A stretch of DNA of 64,000 nt, from assembly GCF_001683915.1 (NCBI RefSeq), contig NZ_LXTT01000143.1, positions 1 to 64,000 of the forward strand, given 5' to 3'. The position numbers and the translations under genes were made by a program. Below the pieces are notes generated by a model. The model did no database searches, had not been told where the DNA came from, and saw nothing but the letters and a program-made list of their open reading frames with translations. Below, one piece after another: positions 9,083 through 25,455 of the stretch. Each line of letters begins with the position of its first letter. Positions within the stretch are counted from its first letter, which is position 1. The stretch comes from Allomuricauda sp. CP2A. Its GTDB lineage: Bacteria; Bacteroidota; Bacteroidia; Flavobacteriales; Flavobacteriaceae.

Positions 9083-10585
9083 ATGACAACATCTTATATT
9101 TTAGCAATTGACCAAGGTACTAGCGGAACTAAAGCGATTATTTTTGATCAAAAAGGGAAACTTGTTACCAAGGCCAGCGTGCCTTTGACTTCCTATTATC
9201 CAAAACCCGAATTTGTTGAACAAGATCCTGAGGAAATTTATCAAAATGTGATCGATGCGGTTGCTCATTGTCTTCATGAATTTGAGCAACAATATCCAGG
9301 GCATAAAGAAAGAATAATTAGCTGTGGCATATCGAACCAAAGAGAGACCTTTGTACTTTGGGATGAACATGGCCATCCTTTGTGCAATGCCGTGGTCTGG
9401 CAATGCAAACGCTCTATTGCAATTTGCAATGGACTTCAGGAAGAAGGAATGGAAGCCGAAATAACGACCAGAACCGGATTAAAAATTGACCCCTATTTTT
9501 CTGGAACCAAGCTCATTTGGCTCTATAAGAACAACAAAACAGTACAACGAGCCATTGATGAAGGGCGATGCCATTTCGGAACAGTCGATACATGGCTGCT
9601 TTACAAACTTACCAATGGTACGATGTACGCGACTGATATGACCAATGCTTCTCGCACCTTACTTTTTAATATTTCGGATCTGAAATGGGATACCGTGATA
9701 CTGGAAAGTTTTGGTCTTTCGAAATTAAAAATGCCAGAAATAAAGTGCTCCTCAGCACAATTTGGTACTACTACTTTAGACGGTCATTTTACAGAAGGGA
9801 TTCCTATAACAGGACTTATGGGCGACTCCCATGCCGCAGCATTCGGAGAAAGGTGCTTTAGCCCGGGAACCGCAAAGGCTACAATGGGAACAGGTTCGTC
9901 CGTTTTATGGAATACTGGGAACAACCTAGTACGGTCGGAAAAAGGAATGGTTACCACCATCTGCTGGAGTATAGAGGGTAGAGTCGACTATGCCTTAGAG
10001 GGTGTGATCGTGAGCTGCGGGGCTACCATTGAATGGCTTAAAAATCAATTGGAACTTTTTGAGGACAGCGTTGAGACGGGACAGATGGCCACCAGCTTGA
10101 CCAGTAATGAAGGAGTTTATTTGATTCCAGCCTTTAGCGGCCTTGGGGCACCACACTGGCAAATGGATTGGAAAGCTTCAATTCATGGGATTACCTTCAA
10201 AACGGACAAAACCCATTTTGTACGCGCCGCATTGGAATCCATTACCTACCAGATTAAGGATGTTATATCCGTAATGGAAGCAGAGAGCAATATTGAACTA
10301 AACGAATTAAATGTTGACGGAGGTATTTCGGCCAATACTTTTCTTATGCAATTCTTGACCGACCTATTAGGAACTAAGGTGGTCAATATTGGTATTGCAG
10401 ATGTTTCGGCATTAGGGGTGGCCTTTATTGCCGGCTTGGGTGCGGGACTCTGGAAAGACTTAGACGATTTACCCAAACCAATGGAAAATTTACAGGTTTA
10501 TAAACCTTCATCAAAAAATGATCTCGTAAAAAAGAGCTATGAAGGTTGGCTAAAAATACTGAACGAGAGAAAATTGGCGATATAG
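9083..10585 (+). CDS. FGGY-family carbohydrate kinase (glycerol-kinase-like)
   Basis: A 500-residue two-domain sugar kinase. The N-terminal phosphate motif is LAIDQGTSGTKAIIFDQ, where glycerol kinases usually have DQGTTSSR. The C-terminal half has the FGGY signatures GLGAPHWQMDWKASIHG and LNVDGGISANTFLMQF. Overall similarity is to the GlpK branch, but the neighbours are an isomerase, a split transketolase and a pentose-type importer with no glycerol-uptake gene. It is therefore more likely a ketose kinase such as an apulose or erythrulose kinase (inference). It is the last gene of the run and faces a convergent AraC regulator 16 nt away. Confidence 0.85.
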   Translation: MTTSYILAIDQGTSGTKAIIFDQKGKLVTKASVPLTSYYPKPEFVEQDPEEIYQNVIDAVAHCLHEFEQQYPGHKERIISCGISNQRETFVLWDEHGHPLCNAVVWQCKRSIAICNGLQEEGMEAEITTRTGLKIDPYFSGTKLIWLYKNNKTVQRAIDEGRCHFGTVDTWLLYKLTNGTMYATDMTNASRTLLFNISDLKWDTVILESFGLSKLKMPEIKCSSAQFGTTTLDGHFTEGIPITGLMGDSHAAAFGERCFSPGTAKATMGTGSSVLWNTGNNLVRSEKGMVTTICWSIEGRVDYALEGVIVSCGATIEWLKNQLELFEDSVETGQMATSLTSNEGVYLIPAFSGLGAPHWQMDWKASIHGITFKTDKTHFVRAALESITYQIKDVISVMEAESNIELNELNVDGGISANTFLMQFLTDLLGTKVVNIGIADVSALGVAFIAGLGAGLWKDLDDLPKPMENLQVYKPSSKNDLVKKSYEGWLKILNERKLAI

Positions 10586-10606
10586 TTTATCTTTTCAAAA
10601 ACTATA
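10581..10606. terminator. small AT-rich inverted repeat between convergent stop codons
   Basis: TATAGTTT and AAACTATA form a perfect 8-bp stem with a 10-nt loop spanning the stops of the kinase and of the AraC regulator. It is AT-rich and weak, so it may or may not terminate transcription. Confidence 0.3.
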
Positions 10607-11444
10607 TACTAAGCTCCTTCCGAAAATCCCTTGGGGTCATACCGCTAAATTTTCTAAAAGTTGCGTTGAATCTACTAATTGAGTTAAACCCGGACTCATA
10701 GGCAATTGAAGTTATCGAATCTTGGGTAATGCTTAACTTTCGTTTGGCATACAACAGCCTTTGTTCCAGTAAATAATCAGAAATAGTATAACCAAATGCT
10801 TTTTTGAATATAACGTTAGCGTAGTCTGGGTGTAATTCCACGGCCTTAGCTACATCTACGACTTTAATTGGACTATTAAAGTTTTTGGCGATATAGACAG
10901 CTATTTTTTCGACCAAATTTATCGGAAGCGGCTCAACCTTTTCGATAGAAGAAGTGGCATTCATTGTTCTGTAAGCAAACCGTTTTAAATACGCCTCGAT
11001 TTCCAGACTACAAATTTCCTTCAGAACCTCAGTGTCCCTATTAAGTTCATCGGCCCAACGTTCGAATATTTGATTTGCTAAAACAGGGTTTGAAGGTTTG
11101 TAAGTCGTAGCTTTGAGTTCGCCTCGAAAGAGCATGTCCAAAAATTGCTTTGGGAGATTCCAACTGAGCAATGTGGAAAAAGGAATTGTAATTACGTGAT
11201 AAGGGGCATCTTCGGAAAAATCAACAATCTGATGTGGAAACAATGCCCAAAAAACAATCATCCTACCTTTTTTGATCTTAAATTTTTGGTCATGAATCAA
11301 ATAAGTCAATGATCCTTCAGGTAAGTAGTTGATTTCAATCTCATTATGTCTATCCGGCCTTTCCATTAACTTGGGCTGCCATAACTCACATGTCAAGCCG
11401 TATGGCTTTAAGTCCTGCCTGTTTTCATCGAATTTCTTTAGCAT
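10602..11444 (-). CDS. AraC-family transcriptional regulator with cupin-like sensor
   Basis: An about 280-residue regulator. Its N-terminal half resembles an AraC-type cupin sensor (HNEIEINYLPEGSLTYLI, then VFWALFPHQIVDF), and the C-terminal about 100 residues contain two helix-turn-helix motifs ending SISRFNATFRKFSGMTPRDFRKE. The ATG at 11444 is chosen because a TATATTTG promoter element lies at 11476-11469 on the minus strand, giving a leader of about 18 nt. An upstream TTG at 11471 would lie inside that element. Its position next to the sugar operon suggests that it controls that operon in response to the imported sugar. Confidence 0.85.
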   Translation of the reverse strand: MLKKFDENRQDLKPYGLTCELWQPKLMERPDRHNEIEINYLPEGSLTYLIHDQKFKIKKGRMIVFWALFPHQIVDFSEDAPYHVITIPFSTLLSWNLPKQFLDMLFRGELKATTYKPSNPVLANQIFERWADELNRDTEVLKEICSLEIEAYLKRFAYRTMNATSSIEKVEPLPINLVEKIAVYIAKNFNSPIKVVDVAKAVELHPDYANVIFKKAFGYTISDYLLEQRLLYAKRKLSITQDSITSIAYESGFNSISRFNATFRKFSGMTPRDFRKELSI

Positions 11445-11468
11445 ATCGGAAAACGATAGATTATAATG

Positions 11469-11476
11469 CAAATATA
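11469..11476 (-). promoter_or_regulatory. -7 promoter element of the AraC regulator
   Basis: On the minus strand this reads TATATTTG, an exact match to TAnnTTTG. No clear TTTG lies at the expected -33 distance. It is about 25 nt upstream of the ATG at 11444. Confidence 0.4.
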
Positions 11477-14943
<3,467 letters not shown>

Positions 14944-14975
14944 AGTATCAACACTGAATTCTTAACACTTCTGAA

Positions 14976-16169
14976 ATGATTTTTACACGCTTATTTTATA
15001 CAATTTTCGCATTTGCATTTCTGTTTATATCGACCTTAGGTTTTGGTCAACAGGCAAATGTAAATCTGGACTACAACCCCCAGAAAGATACGGAAGGGCT
15101 CATCCCCTTTAGTGCACAGGTAAACTCTCCCGAAGTACATGACGACCAAACCGTTACGTTTCGTTTGAAGGCTCCCCATGCGCAAACAGTGGAATTAAAT
15201 CCAGGCGCCATTAACACAGCTTTGGGTAAGGGCAGGGAACCCATTCCTTTTACCAAAGGAAAGGATAGTATTTGGACATTGACCATTGGGCCACTACCTC
15301 CTGATATGTACGCATACCATTTGCGGGTTGATGGCGTTCAAATGGCCGATCCAAATAACACGTATGCGGCATTTACTGCCATGCCTCCCTATAGCGAATT
15401 GATCGTACATGGAGATAGTCCGGCATATTATGATGCAAAAGAGGTGCCTCATGGAAATGTCACCCGTCACATTTATCATTCTAATGTGACCCAAGGCGAA
15501 CGTGAACTGTACGTGTACACCCCGCCCGGATACGACCCTGAAAAAAAATATCCCGTTCTCTATTTATTGGGTGGAAGTGGCGAACTGCCTTCAAATTGGG
15601 TATATGACGGCAGAGCGAATCTAATCATGGACAATCTTTTGGCAGAAAATAAAGCCAAGCCCATGATAATTGCCATCCCCAATAATCAGATCATACACAG
15701 AAACCATCCACAGCATTCTGAACTCACTTTCGATATTTTTGAGAAAGAACTTAGAAACCATGTCATTCCGGTGGTCGATGCAAATTATAGCACGATCCCG
15801 AACCCCAAAGGAAGGGCAATCTCCGGTTTGTCCATGGGAGGTCGGCATAGTATGTTTATCGGTTTCCGCTCGCTCGATTTATTTGCGAATTTTGGTATTC
15901 TTAGTGCTGGAGATACCACTGCGGAAACCACGTTGTCCCATTTTTTAAATGACCCAGAAGTAAATAATAAGATAGATTATCTTTTTGTGGGCCAGGGTAC
16001 CAAGGAAGCGGAAGGTTTTTTTAATGCAAGGGTTCAGGGTCTCATCGAGGCATTAAATAAACATGATATAGAACACGAATACTACGTAGGTGGAAACGGG
16101 GGGCACGACTGGTCTACCTGGCGCCATCTTTTGTACTTTAGGTTCTTGCCCAACCTTTGGCAGAATTAG
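14976..16169 (+). CDS. secreted CE1-like esterase, divergent paralogue
   Basis: A 397-residue exported esterase: signal peptide (residues 1-25), a longer N-terminal E-set domain (about 40-150, ending VPHGNVTRHIYHSN) and a CE1-like hydrolase. The nucleophile is Ser286 (SGLSMGGR) and the catalytic His is His377 (GGHDWSTWR). Around the oxyanion region it reads LYLLGGSGE where its neighbours have LYLQHG, which may change specificity. It is the third consecutive gene of this family, 32 nt after the second. Confidence 0.83.
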   Translation: MIFTRLFYTIFAFAFLFISTLGFGQQANVNLDYNPQKDTEGLIPFSAQVNSPEVHDDQTVTFRLKAPHAQTVELNPGAINTALGKGREPIPFTKGKDSIWTLTIGPLPPDMYAYHLRVDGVQMADPNNTYAAFTAMPPYSELIVHGDSPAYYDAKEVPHGNVTRHIYHSNVTQGERELYVYTPPGYDPEKKYPVLYLLGGSGELPSNWVYDGRANLIMDNLLAENKAKPMIIAIPNNQIIHRNHPQHSELTFDIFEKELRNHVIPVVDANYSTIPNPKGRAISGLSMGGRHSMFIGFRSLDLFANFGILSAGDTTAETTLSHFLNDPEVNNKIDYLFVGQGTKEAEGFFNARVQGLIEALNKHDIEHEYYVGGNGGHDWSTWRHLLYFRFLPNLWQN

Positions 16170-16193
16170 AACAACCAACCCAAAACATTAGTG

Positions 16194-17753
16194 ATGAAGA
16201 ATATAAGTTTAGTATTGTTTTCATTAGCCATAATTTCTCTGGGTTCCTGCACCAAACCATTGGAACCCGGCCAGGTAAAGATTAAGCATGGAATAGTACA
16301 AGGAACCATTGAAGACGACTTGACCGTATTTAAGGGAATTCCATTTGCCGCACCTCCGGTGGGAGACCTCAGGTGGAAGGCCCCAGAACCCGCCGATGAA
16401 TGGGAAGGCGTAAAGCAGACCACCGAATTTGGACCTGCTCCCATGCAGGGAGGAAATCCGCCTTCAGGAAAAAGCGAGGACTGTCTGTATCTTAATATCT
16501 GGAGTCCGGCAAAATCCCCGGACGAAAAAATTCCGGTTTTGGTTTGGATCTATGGAGGTGGGTTTAGTTTTGGGTCAACTTCAGAACCCGTGTATGATGG
16601 CACCAATTTGGCCAAAAAAGGGGTGGTACTGGTCAGTATTCCCTACCGGGTGGGCCAATTGGGCTTTTTGGCGCATCCTGAATTAAGTGCAGAGAATCCC
16701 AACAATGTTTCTGGAAACTATGGCTTGTTGGATATGATTGCCGGACTGCAATGGATACAGGAAAACATTTCAGCCTTTGGTGGCGACCCGGGCAAAGTCA
16801 CCATTTTTGGAGAGTCGGCGGGAGGTATCGCCGTCAGCATGTTATGCGCTTCTCCATTGGCCAAAGGACTGTTTCATGGAGCTATTTCCCAAAGTGGGGG
16901 TTCATTCGGGCCGCCAAGGCCAACAACCTATCCGGGTGAAAATATGAAAACCTTGGATGTGGCAGAACAAGATGGAGTTTCCTATGCAGAAAAAGCAGGA
17001 GCATCCAGTTTGGAAGATTTAAGGGACATTCCTGCGGAAAAACTTCCCATGGGAATGGGGATGGGAGGCGCATGGCCCATTATTGACGGCTATGTAATTC
17101 CAGATGATCAATTTGTGCTTTATGAATCGGGCAAGTACAATGATGTGCCGGTATTGATCGGTTACAATTCTGATGAAGGAGCCAGTTTTTCTCGGGAAAA
17201 AGACCCGGAAAAGCATACAGAGAGTGTGCATCTTCGGTATGGGCCTTACGCAGACTCCCTTTTAACAGCATATCCTTTGGAAGAGAATGCGGTGACCAAG
17301 ACGGCCCGCGATTTGGCCCGTGATGCCGCCTTTGGATGGCAAACGTGGAGTTGGGCGAGGCTTCAGGCCAAAACCGGGGATTCAAAGGTGTTTTATTATT
17401 ATTTTGACCAACATCCAGACTACCCCGAGGATTCTCCCAACTATGGATACGGGTCGCCTCACGGCCAAGAAGTCGCTTACGTCTTCCTTAATCTGGATAA
17501 CCCTGACATAAGTGAATCGGATACGGAAATTTCAGAAGCCATGGGGACGTATTGGACCAATTTTACCAAATATGGGGACCCCAATGGCGAAGGAGTGCCC
17601 AATTGGCCAGCTTTCAACAATGAAACCAAGGAAGTCATGTATTTTCGGCAAAAACCAGTTATTGGAACTGTTCCCAGTGAGGCTTCCCTGGAAGTCCTTG
17701 ACAATTATTTTGAATGGAGGAGAACGCCCGAAGGAAAGGAGTGGGCCAAGTAG
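16194..17753 (+). CDS. type-B carboxylesterase lipoprotein
   Basis: A 519-residue carboxylesterase/para-nitrobenzyl esterase with a lipoprotein signal (ISLGSC, Cys19). Family motifs are GIPFAAPPVGDLRW, EDCLYLNIWSP, the oxyanion loop VWIYGGGF, nucleophile elbow FGESAGG (Ser208), acidic residue in NSDEGASF, and catalytic His in GSPHGQEVAYVF. The start is set at the ATG 16194 rather than the GTG just before it. Surface anchoring and position between CE1 esterases and a GH43 suggest removal of acyl or aryl groups from plant or algal polysaccharide or lignin-carbohydrate esters. The family is promiscuous, so the substrate is uncertain. Confidence 0.85.
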   Translation: MKNISLVLFSLAIISLGSCTKPLEPGQVKIKHGIVQGTIEDDLTVFKGIPFAAPPVGDLRWKAPEPADEWEGVKQTTEFGPAPMQGGNPPSGKSEDCLYLNIWSPAKSPDEKIPVLVWIYGGGFSFGSTSEPVYDGTNLAKKGVVLVSIPYRVGQLGFLAHPELSAENPNNVSGNYGLLDMIAGLQWIQENISAFGGDPGKVTIFGESAGGIAVSMLCASPLAKGLFHGAISQSGGSFGPPRPTTYPGENMKTLDVAEQDGVSYAEKAGASSLEDLRDIPAEKLPMGMGMGGAWPIIDGYVIPDDQFVLYESGKYNDVPVLIGYNSDEGASFSREKDPEKHTESVHLRYGPYADSLLTAYPLEENAVTKTARDLARDAAFGWQTWSWARLQAKTGDSKVFYYYFDQHPDYPEDSPNYGYGSPHGQEVAYVFLNLDNPDISESDTEISEAMGTYWTNFTKYGDPNGEGVPNWPAFNNETKEVMYFRQKPVIGTVPSEASLEVLDNYFEWRRTPEGKEWAK

Positions 17754-17780
17754 TGATTTAAAAAATTTAAAAAGTATATA

Positions 17781-22276
<4,496 letters not shown>

Positions 22277-22459
22277 TAAGGATGAGGTAAAACATTAAGC
22301 TGTTGAGCCGTTTTTTGGTCAATCCATAACTGAAACCCAGGTCATAAACGGAGTGGCTGACGGGGGTGTATGTGAACGTCACATTTATCAGCCCTTTATA
22401 GCCAAAAACTTCTCAGGGGGAGATACCCTTTACCACCCAAAAGTAGAAAGATATAGGAG

Positions 22460-22888
22460 TCACCGGGTCAGTTTTAAAAATATTTTTGGCATTGTCTCTG
22501 GGTCAATGGCCTTCATATCCAGCAATTGTAATGATTTGACCATGTGCAAAGTAGTTTTTTTATAATGCTTGAAGTGTGGAGTTTGTAAATGTGATTTGTA
22601 AGCTTCTTTATCGGCATAAATTTCCAAAAGCTTGATTTGATTTGGATGGTCTTGTTGATACATGGGATAAATACAAATGACACCGGGTTCCAACCTAACC
22701 GAAGCTTCCGATTCTACTTTGAGAATTGCCAAATAATCTTCCATAAATTCAGGTTCTACCTCAATTTCGGCCATACGGACCATCATATTCCCATATGCAG
22801 TATGTTTTGAATTTACATTCTTCTTGTTGCATGAGATAAAAATCAATGGAATTACCAAGAAGACAAGCTTTGATAAATAGTTATTCAT
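22460..22888 (-). CDS. small ABM-fold (quinol-monooxygenase-like) lipoprotein
   Basis: A 142-residue protein with a lipoprotein signal (FISC, lipidated Cys near residue 20) followed by an antibiotic-biosynthesis-monooxygenase (ABM) dimeric ferredoxin-like domain: MAEIEVEPEFMEDYLAILK, then CIYPMYQQDHPNQIKLLEIY and a YKSHLQTPHFKHYK segment carrying the typical H-x3-H pattern. The ATG at 22888 starts the signal peptide; an upstream TTG would only add residues overlapping the AraC stop. It lies downstream of that regulator on the same strand. Export of an ABM protein is unusual; the substrate is unknown. Confidence 0.78.
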   Translation of the reverse strand: MNNYLSKLVFLVIPLIFISCNKKNVNSKHTAYGNMMVRMAEIEVEPEFMEDYLAILKVESEASVRLEPGVICIYPMYQQDHPNQIKLLEIYADKEAYKSHLQTPHFKHYKKTTLHMVKSLQLLDMKAIDPETMPKIFLKLTR

Positions 22889-22908
22889 GTCGTATACTAT
22901 TGTTCCGA

Positions 22909-23820
22909 TCAATTCAACATCCTAAACGCATTGGGTGTATGCCCCACCCGTTGTTTAAAAAGCCGGCTAAAGTGTTGCGGATATTTGAAACCGAGTTCAT
23001 AGGCAATCTCACTGACCGATTTACTGGGGTCGAACACCTTTTCCTTGGCTACATCAATAAGTTTGTTCTGGATGTATTCCTGCGCGGAATAGCCGGTTTC
23101 CTTTTTCACCAAATCACCAAAATAGTTGGGGGATAAATGCAATTGTTCCGCAAAATAGGAGACAGAGGGAAGGCCGATCACCTTGGGTTTGTCCGAACTC
23201 AAATATTCATTCAAAAGAACATCAAACTTTTGGAGGGAACTTTGATGCATGGTTTCCCTGGTAAGAAACTGTCGGTCATAAAACCGGAGGCAATAATCCA
23301 AAAACAGCTCAATATTGGACACAATCAATTTTTTACTGTGCTTATCCAGGTTTTGTTCCAACTCGAACTGTATTTTTTCAACCAAACTCAATAGAATCTT
23401 CCTCTCTTTTGCAGAGAGGTGCAGTGCTTCGGTACTTGAATAGGAGAAAAAACTATAGCTATGCATCTTTTTAGCTAAACTGGTGCCCAACAAAATATCA
23501 GGATGAAATAAGATAGCATACCCTTTGGGTACGTAATCAGGCTCATACCCCCCTAATTCCAAAGTTTGGTTCGGTGCCACAAAAACAAGGGTTCCTTCGT
23601 CATAATCATACGGCTTACCACCATATTTAAGCTTACAACCCTTTGCATCCTTCAAGAAAATGGCATAGCAATTAAAATGCATGGCATTATAGGTCGGAAT
23701 CATTTTTCCTTCATCAACCACATGCTCAAAATCAACAATGCCCACCAACGGATGTAAGACCTCCTGTTTTCGTATTGCCAGATAATCACCTACGGTATTG
23801 ATGTCCTTCCTGTTTTTCAT
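22909..23820 (-). CDS. AraC-family transcriptional regulator
   Basis: A 303-residue regulator. The N-terminal about 180 residues look like a cupin-like sensor (FNCYAIFLKDAKGCKLKYGG, TLVFVAPNQTLELGG). The C-terminal domain has two helix-turn-helix motifs (VSYFAEQLHLSPNYFGDLVK and SVSEIAYELGFKYPQHFSR) typical of Bacteroidota AraC regulators. The ATG at 23820 is preferred; a longer frame from 23967 would run across the divergent promoter and operator region. The direct repeats at 23898-23927 between this gene and the NTF2/molybdoenzyme operon are its likely binding site. Confidence 0.85.
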   Translation of the reverse strand: MKNRKDINTVGDYLAIRKQEVLHPLVGIVDFEHVVDEGKMIPTYNAMHFNCYAIFLKDAKGCKLKYGGKPYDYDEGTLVFVAPNQTLELGGYEPDYVPKGYAILFHPDILLGTSLAKKMHSYSFFSYSSTEALHLSAKERKILLSLVEKIQFELEQNLDKHSKKLIVSNIELFLDYCLRFYDRQFLTRETMHQSSLQKFDVLLNEYLSSDKPKVIGLPSVSYFAEQLHLSPNYFGDLVKKETGYSAQEYIQNKLIDVAKEKVFDPSKSVSEIAYELGFKYPQHFSRLFKQRVGHTPNAFRMLN

Positions 23821-23897
23821 GAACCCACACAATTTAATGTTAAAGATAAGGCATTGATAGTCAGTTTGTAAAACAACAACCCCAAAATCCGTAAATA

Positions 23898-23927
23898 GGG
23901 TAGGTAAACCCGTAATATGGGTAGGTA
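23898..23927 (+). promoter_or_regulatory. candidate AraC operator: two GGGTAGGTA direct repeats
   Basis: GGGTAGGTA occurs at 23898-23906 and again at 23919-23927, a 21-bp period that puts both on one face of the helix, as for AraC half-sites. The downstream copy ends 2 bp before the TTG of the candidate promoter at 23930-23954, the usual activator position. Confidence 0.6.
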
Positions 23928-23929
23928 CA

Positions 23930-23954
23930 TTGGTATTTAAGGATTGTATTTTTG
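23930..23954 (+). promoter_or_regulatory. candidate promoter of the NTF2/molybdoenzyme operon
   Basis: TATTTTTG at 23947-23954 matches TAnnTTTG exactly. TTG at 23930-23932 is a possible -33 element, but with a short 14-nt spacing, which would fit a promoter that needs an activator. The leader to the ATG at 23989 would be about 28 nt. Confidence 0.5.
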
Positions 23955-23988
23955 AAGAAATATGCACTTTTCATTAAAACTTGATAAT

Positions 23989-24441
23989 ATGAAAAAATTG
24001 ATCCTTGGAATAGTTACACTTTTTATTGCTGCTCCAATTTCTGCCCAAAACGCTTCGGTTGAAAAAGAAATAAGAGAACTTTCACAAAAGAAATGGCAAT
24101 GGATGGCCGATAAAAATGTGGACGAATTGGCAACTCTTTTTCATGACAAAGCCAAATTTGTGCACATGAGCGGTTCTTGGAAAAAGGACAGGGAACTAGA
24201 AATCATTGAAAACGGAAGTATTTGGTACAAGCAAGCGGATGTACATGATGTGGCCGTTGAGGTTTTTGGTGATGATACCGCTGTACTTTGGAACCGCATT
24301 ACCCTCATGGCCCATGTTCGTGGCAGTGACGTATCAAATGAGTTTACAGTGACCGAATTCTACAAAAAAGAAGGCGATGATTGGAAACTGTTGGATCTCA
24401 CCTTTAGCAGTGTACGTGATACGCACAAAATAGAACACTGA
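23989..24441 (+). CDS. secreted NTF2-like (DUF4440/SnoaL-type) protein, copy 1
   Basis: A 150-residue exported protein: signal peptide (residues 1-19, ending APISAQ) and one NTF2-like domain (KKWQWMADKNVDELATLFHD, KFVHMSGSW, DDTAVLWNRITL, EFYKKEGDDWKLLDLTFS). The fold binds small molecules or catalyses isomerisation or hydrolysis; function here is unknown. The ATG at 23989 follows the candidate promoter and starts the signal peptide. The neighbour 15 nt downstream is a close paralogue, and both precede a molybdoenzyme. Confidence 0.8.
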   Translation: MKKLILGIVTLFIAAPISAQNASVEKEIRELSQKKWQWMADKNVDELATLFHDKAKFVHMSGSWKKDRELEIIENGSIWYKQADVHDVAVEVFGDDTAVLWNRITLMAHVRGSDVSNEFTVTEFYKKEGDDWKLLDLTFSSVRDTHKIEH

Positions 24442-24456
24442 CAAATCAGATGAAAA

Positions 24457-24909
24457 ATGAATATAAAAACAACGATTTTTAGCTTTTTACTTGTCCTTAT
24501 CAATGCCCATACAGTCTTGGCACAATCAACGGATATTGAACAGGAAATCACGGAGCTCTCCAAACAAAAATGGCAATGGATGGCTAACAAAAATGCCGAT
24601 AAGCTTGTCGAACTTTTCCATGACAAGGCCAAGTTTGTCCATATGGGCGGTACTTGGGGCAAGGAGCGGGAAGTGGATATTATCAGGGAAGGCTTCATCC
24701 ATTATAAAAAGGCCGATGTCCATGAGGTCATGGTGGAGGTACTCAATGATAATACTGCAATTCTTTGGAACCGGATTACGCTTTTGGCCGTTGTGGGACC
24801 AAACGAGGTAAGCAACCCATTTATGGTGACGGAGGTCTATACAAAAGAGGATAATACATGGAAATTGGCGGATCTGACCTTTAGCAAGTTGCTTGAGCCA
24901 GAACGTTAA
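24457..24909 (+). CDS. secreted NTF2-like (DUF4440/SnoaL-type) protein, copy 2
   Basis: A 150-residue paralogue of the preceding protein with the same signal peptide and single-domain layout, sharing KWQWMA.KN.D.L.. LFHDKAKFVHM, and ILWNRITL. The tandem pair is a local gene duplication. It lies 64 nt before the 2Fe-2S subunit of a molybdoenzyme, so the pair may handle that enzyme's substrate or product (inference from position only). Confidence 0.8.
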   Translation: MNIKTTIFSFLLVLINAHTVLAQSTDIEQEITELSKQKWQWMANKNADKLVELFHDKAKFVHMGGTWGKEREVDIIREGFIHYKKADVHEVMVEVLNDNTAILWNRITLLAVVGPNEVSNPFMVTEVYTKEDNTWKLADLTFSKLLEPER

Positions 24910-24973
24910 TGTCTTCAAACACCTTAAAATCAAGAAGATATTTTAATAACTTTAATAAGAATAAAACTTCATC

Positions 24974-25435
24974 ATGGCAGCTTTCAATCTAAAAATTAAC
25001 GGGAAGAATATTGAAGTGGATGTAGATCCCAACACCCCCTTGCTCTGGGTATTGCGAGACCATTTGAATTTGGTCGGGACCAAGTATGGCTGTGGTATCG
25101 CCCAATGTGGGGCCTGTACCGTGCATCTTGGGGATATCGCAACACGTTCCTGCATGTTGACCGTTTCTTCCGTGGGTAACCAAGAGATCACCACTATCGA
25201 AGGGCTTTCGGAAGATGGGGACCATCCCGTACAAAGAGCCTGGTTGGAGGTTGATGTGCCACAATGTGGCTATTGTCAGGCAGGACAAATCATGACGGCA
25301 TCCGCCCTGTTGAAGAAAAACCCCGATCCAACGGATGAGGAGATTGAAATGGCCATGAACGGCAACATCTGCCGTTGCGGGACGTATTTACGGATCAAAA
25401 AAGCCGTGAAATTGGCTGCGGAAAACAATTCTTGA
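24974..25435 (+). CDS. 2Fe-2S subunit of isoquinoline-1-oxidoreductase-type molybdoenzyme (set 1)
   Basis: A 153-residue IorA-like protein. The N-terminal plant-type ferredoxin cluster uses cysteines of [14 protein letters not shown] and a later RSC; the C-terminal four-helix domain binds the second cluster through CGYCQAGQ and CRCGTY. It has no signal peptide, so it would be carried through Tat in complex with the large subunit, as is known for this family. It passes electrons from the molybdenum centre to an acceptor not encoded here. It is very similar to the subunit at 46936-47391. Confidence 0.92.
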   Translation: MAAFNLKINGKNIEVDVDPNTPLLWVLRDHLNLVGTKYGCGIAQCGACTVHLGDIATRSCMLTVSSVGNQEITTIEGLSEDGDHPVQRAWLEVDVPQCGYCQAGQIMTASALLKKNPDPTDEEIEMAMNGNICRCGTYLRIKKAVKLAAENNS

Positions 25436-25455
25436 ATCAACCCAAAAAAGATAAC

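Noticed and set aside
22277-22459. Possible remnant of an outer-membrane protein C terminus on the minus strand
   Set aside because: The translated segment (YTPVSHSVYDLGFSYGLTK) is only suggestive and no flanking coding sequence supports it.
22353-22565. 70-residue plus-strand frame after the multi-esterase gene
   Set aside because: It overlaps the end of the convergent ABM-fold gene, which has a clear lipobox and domain motifs.
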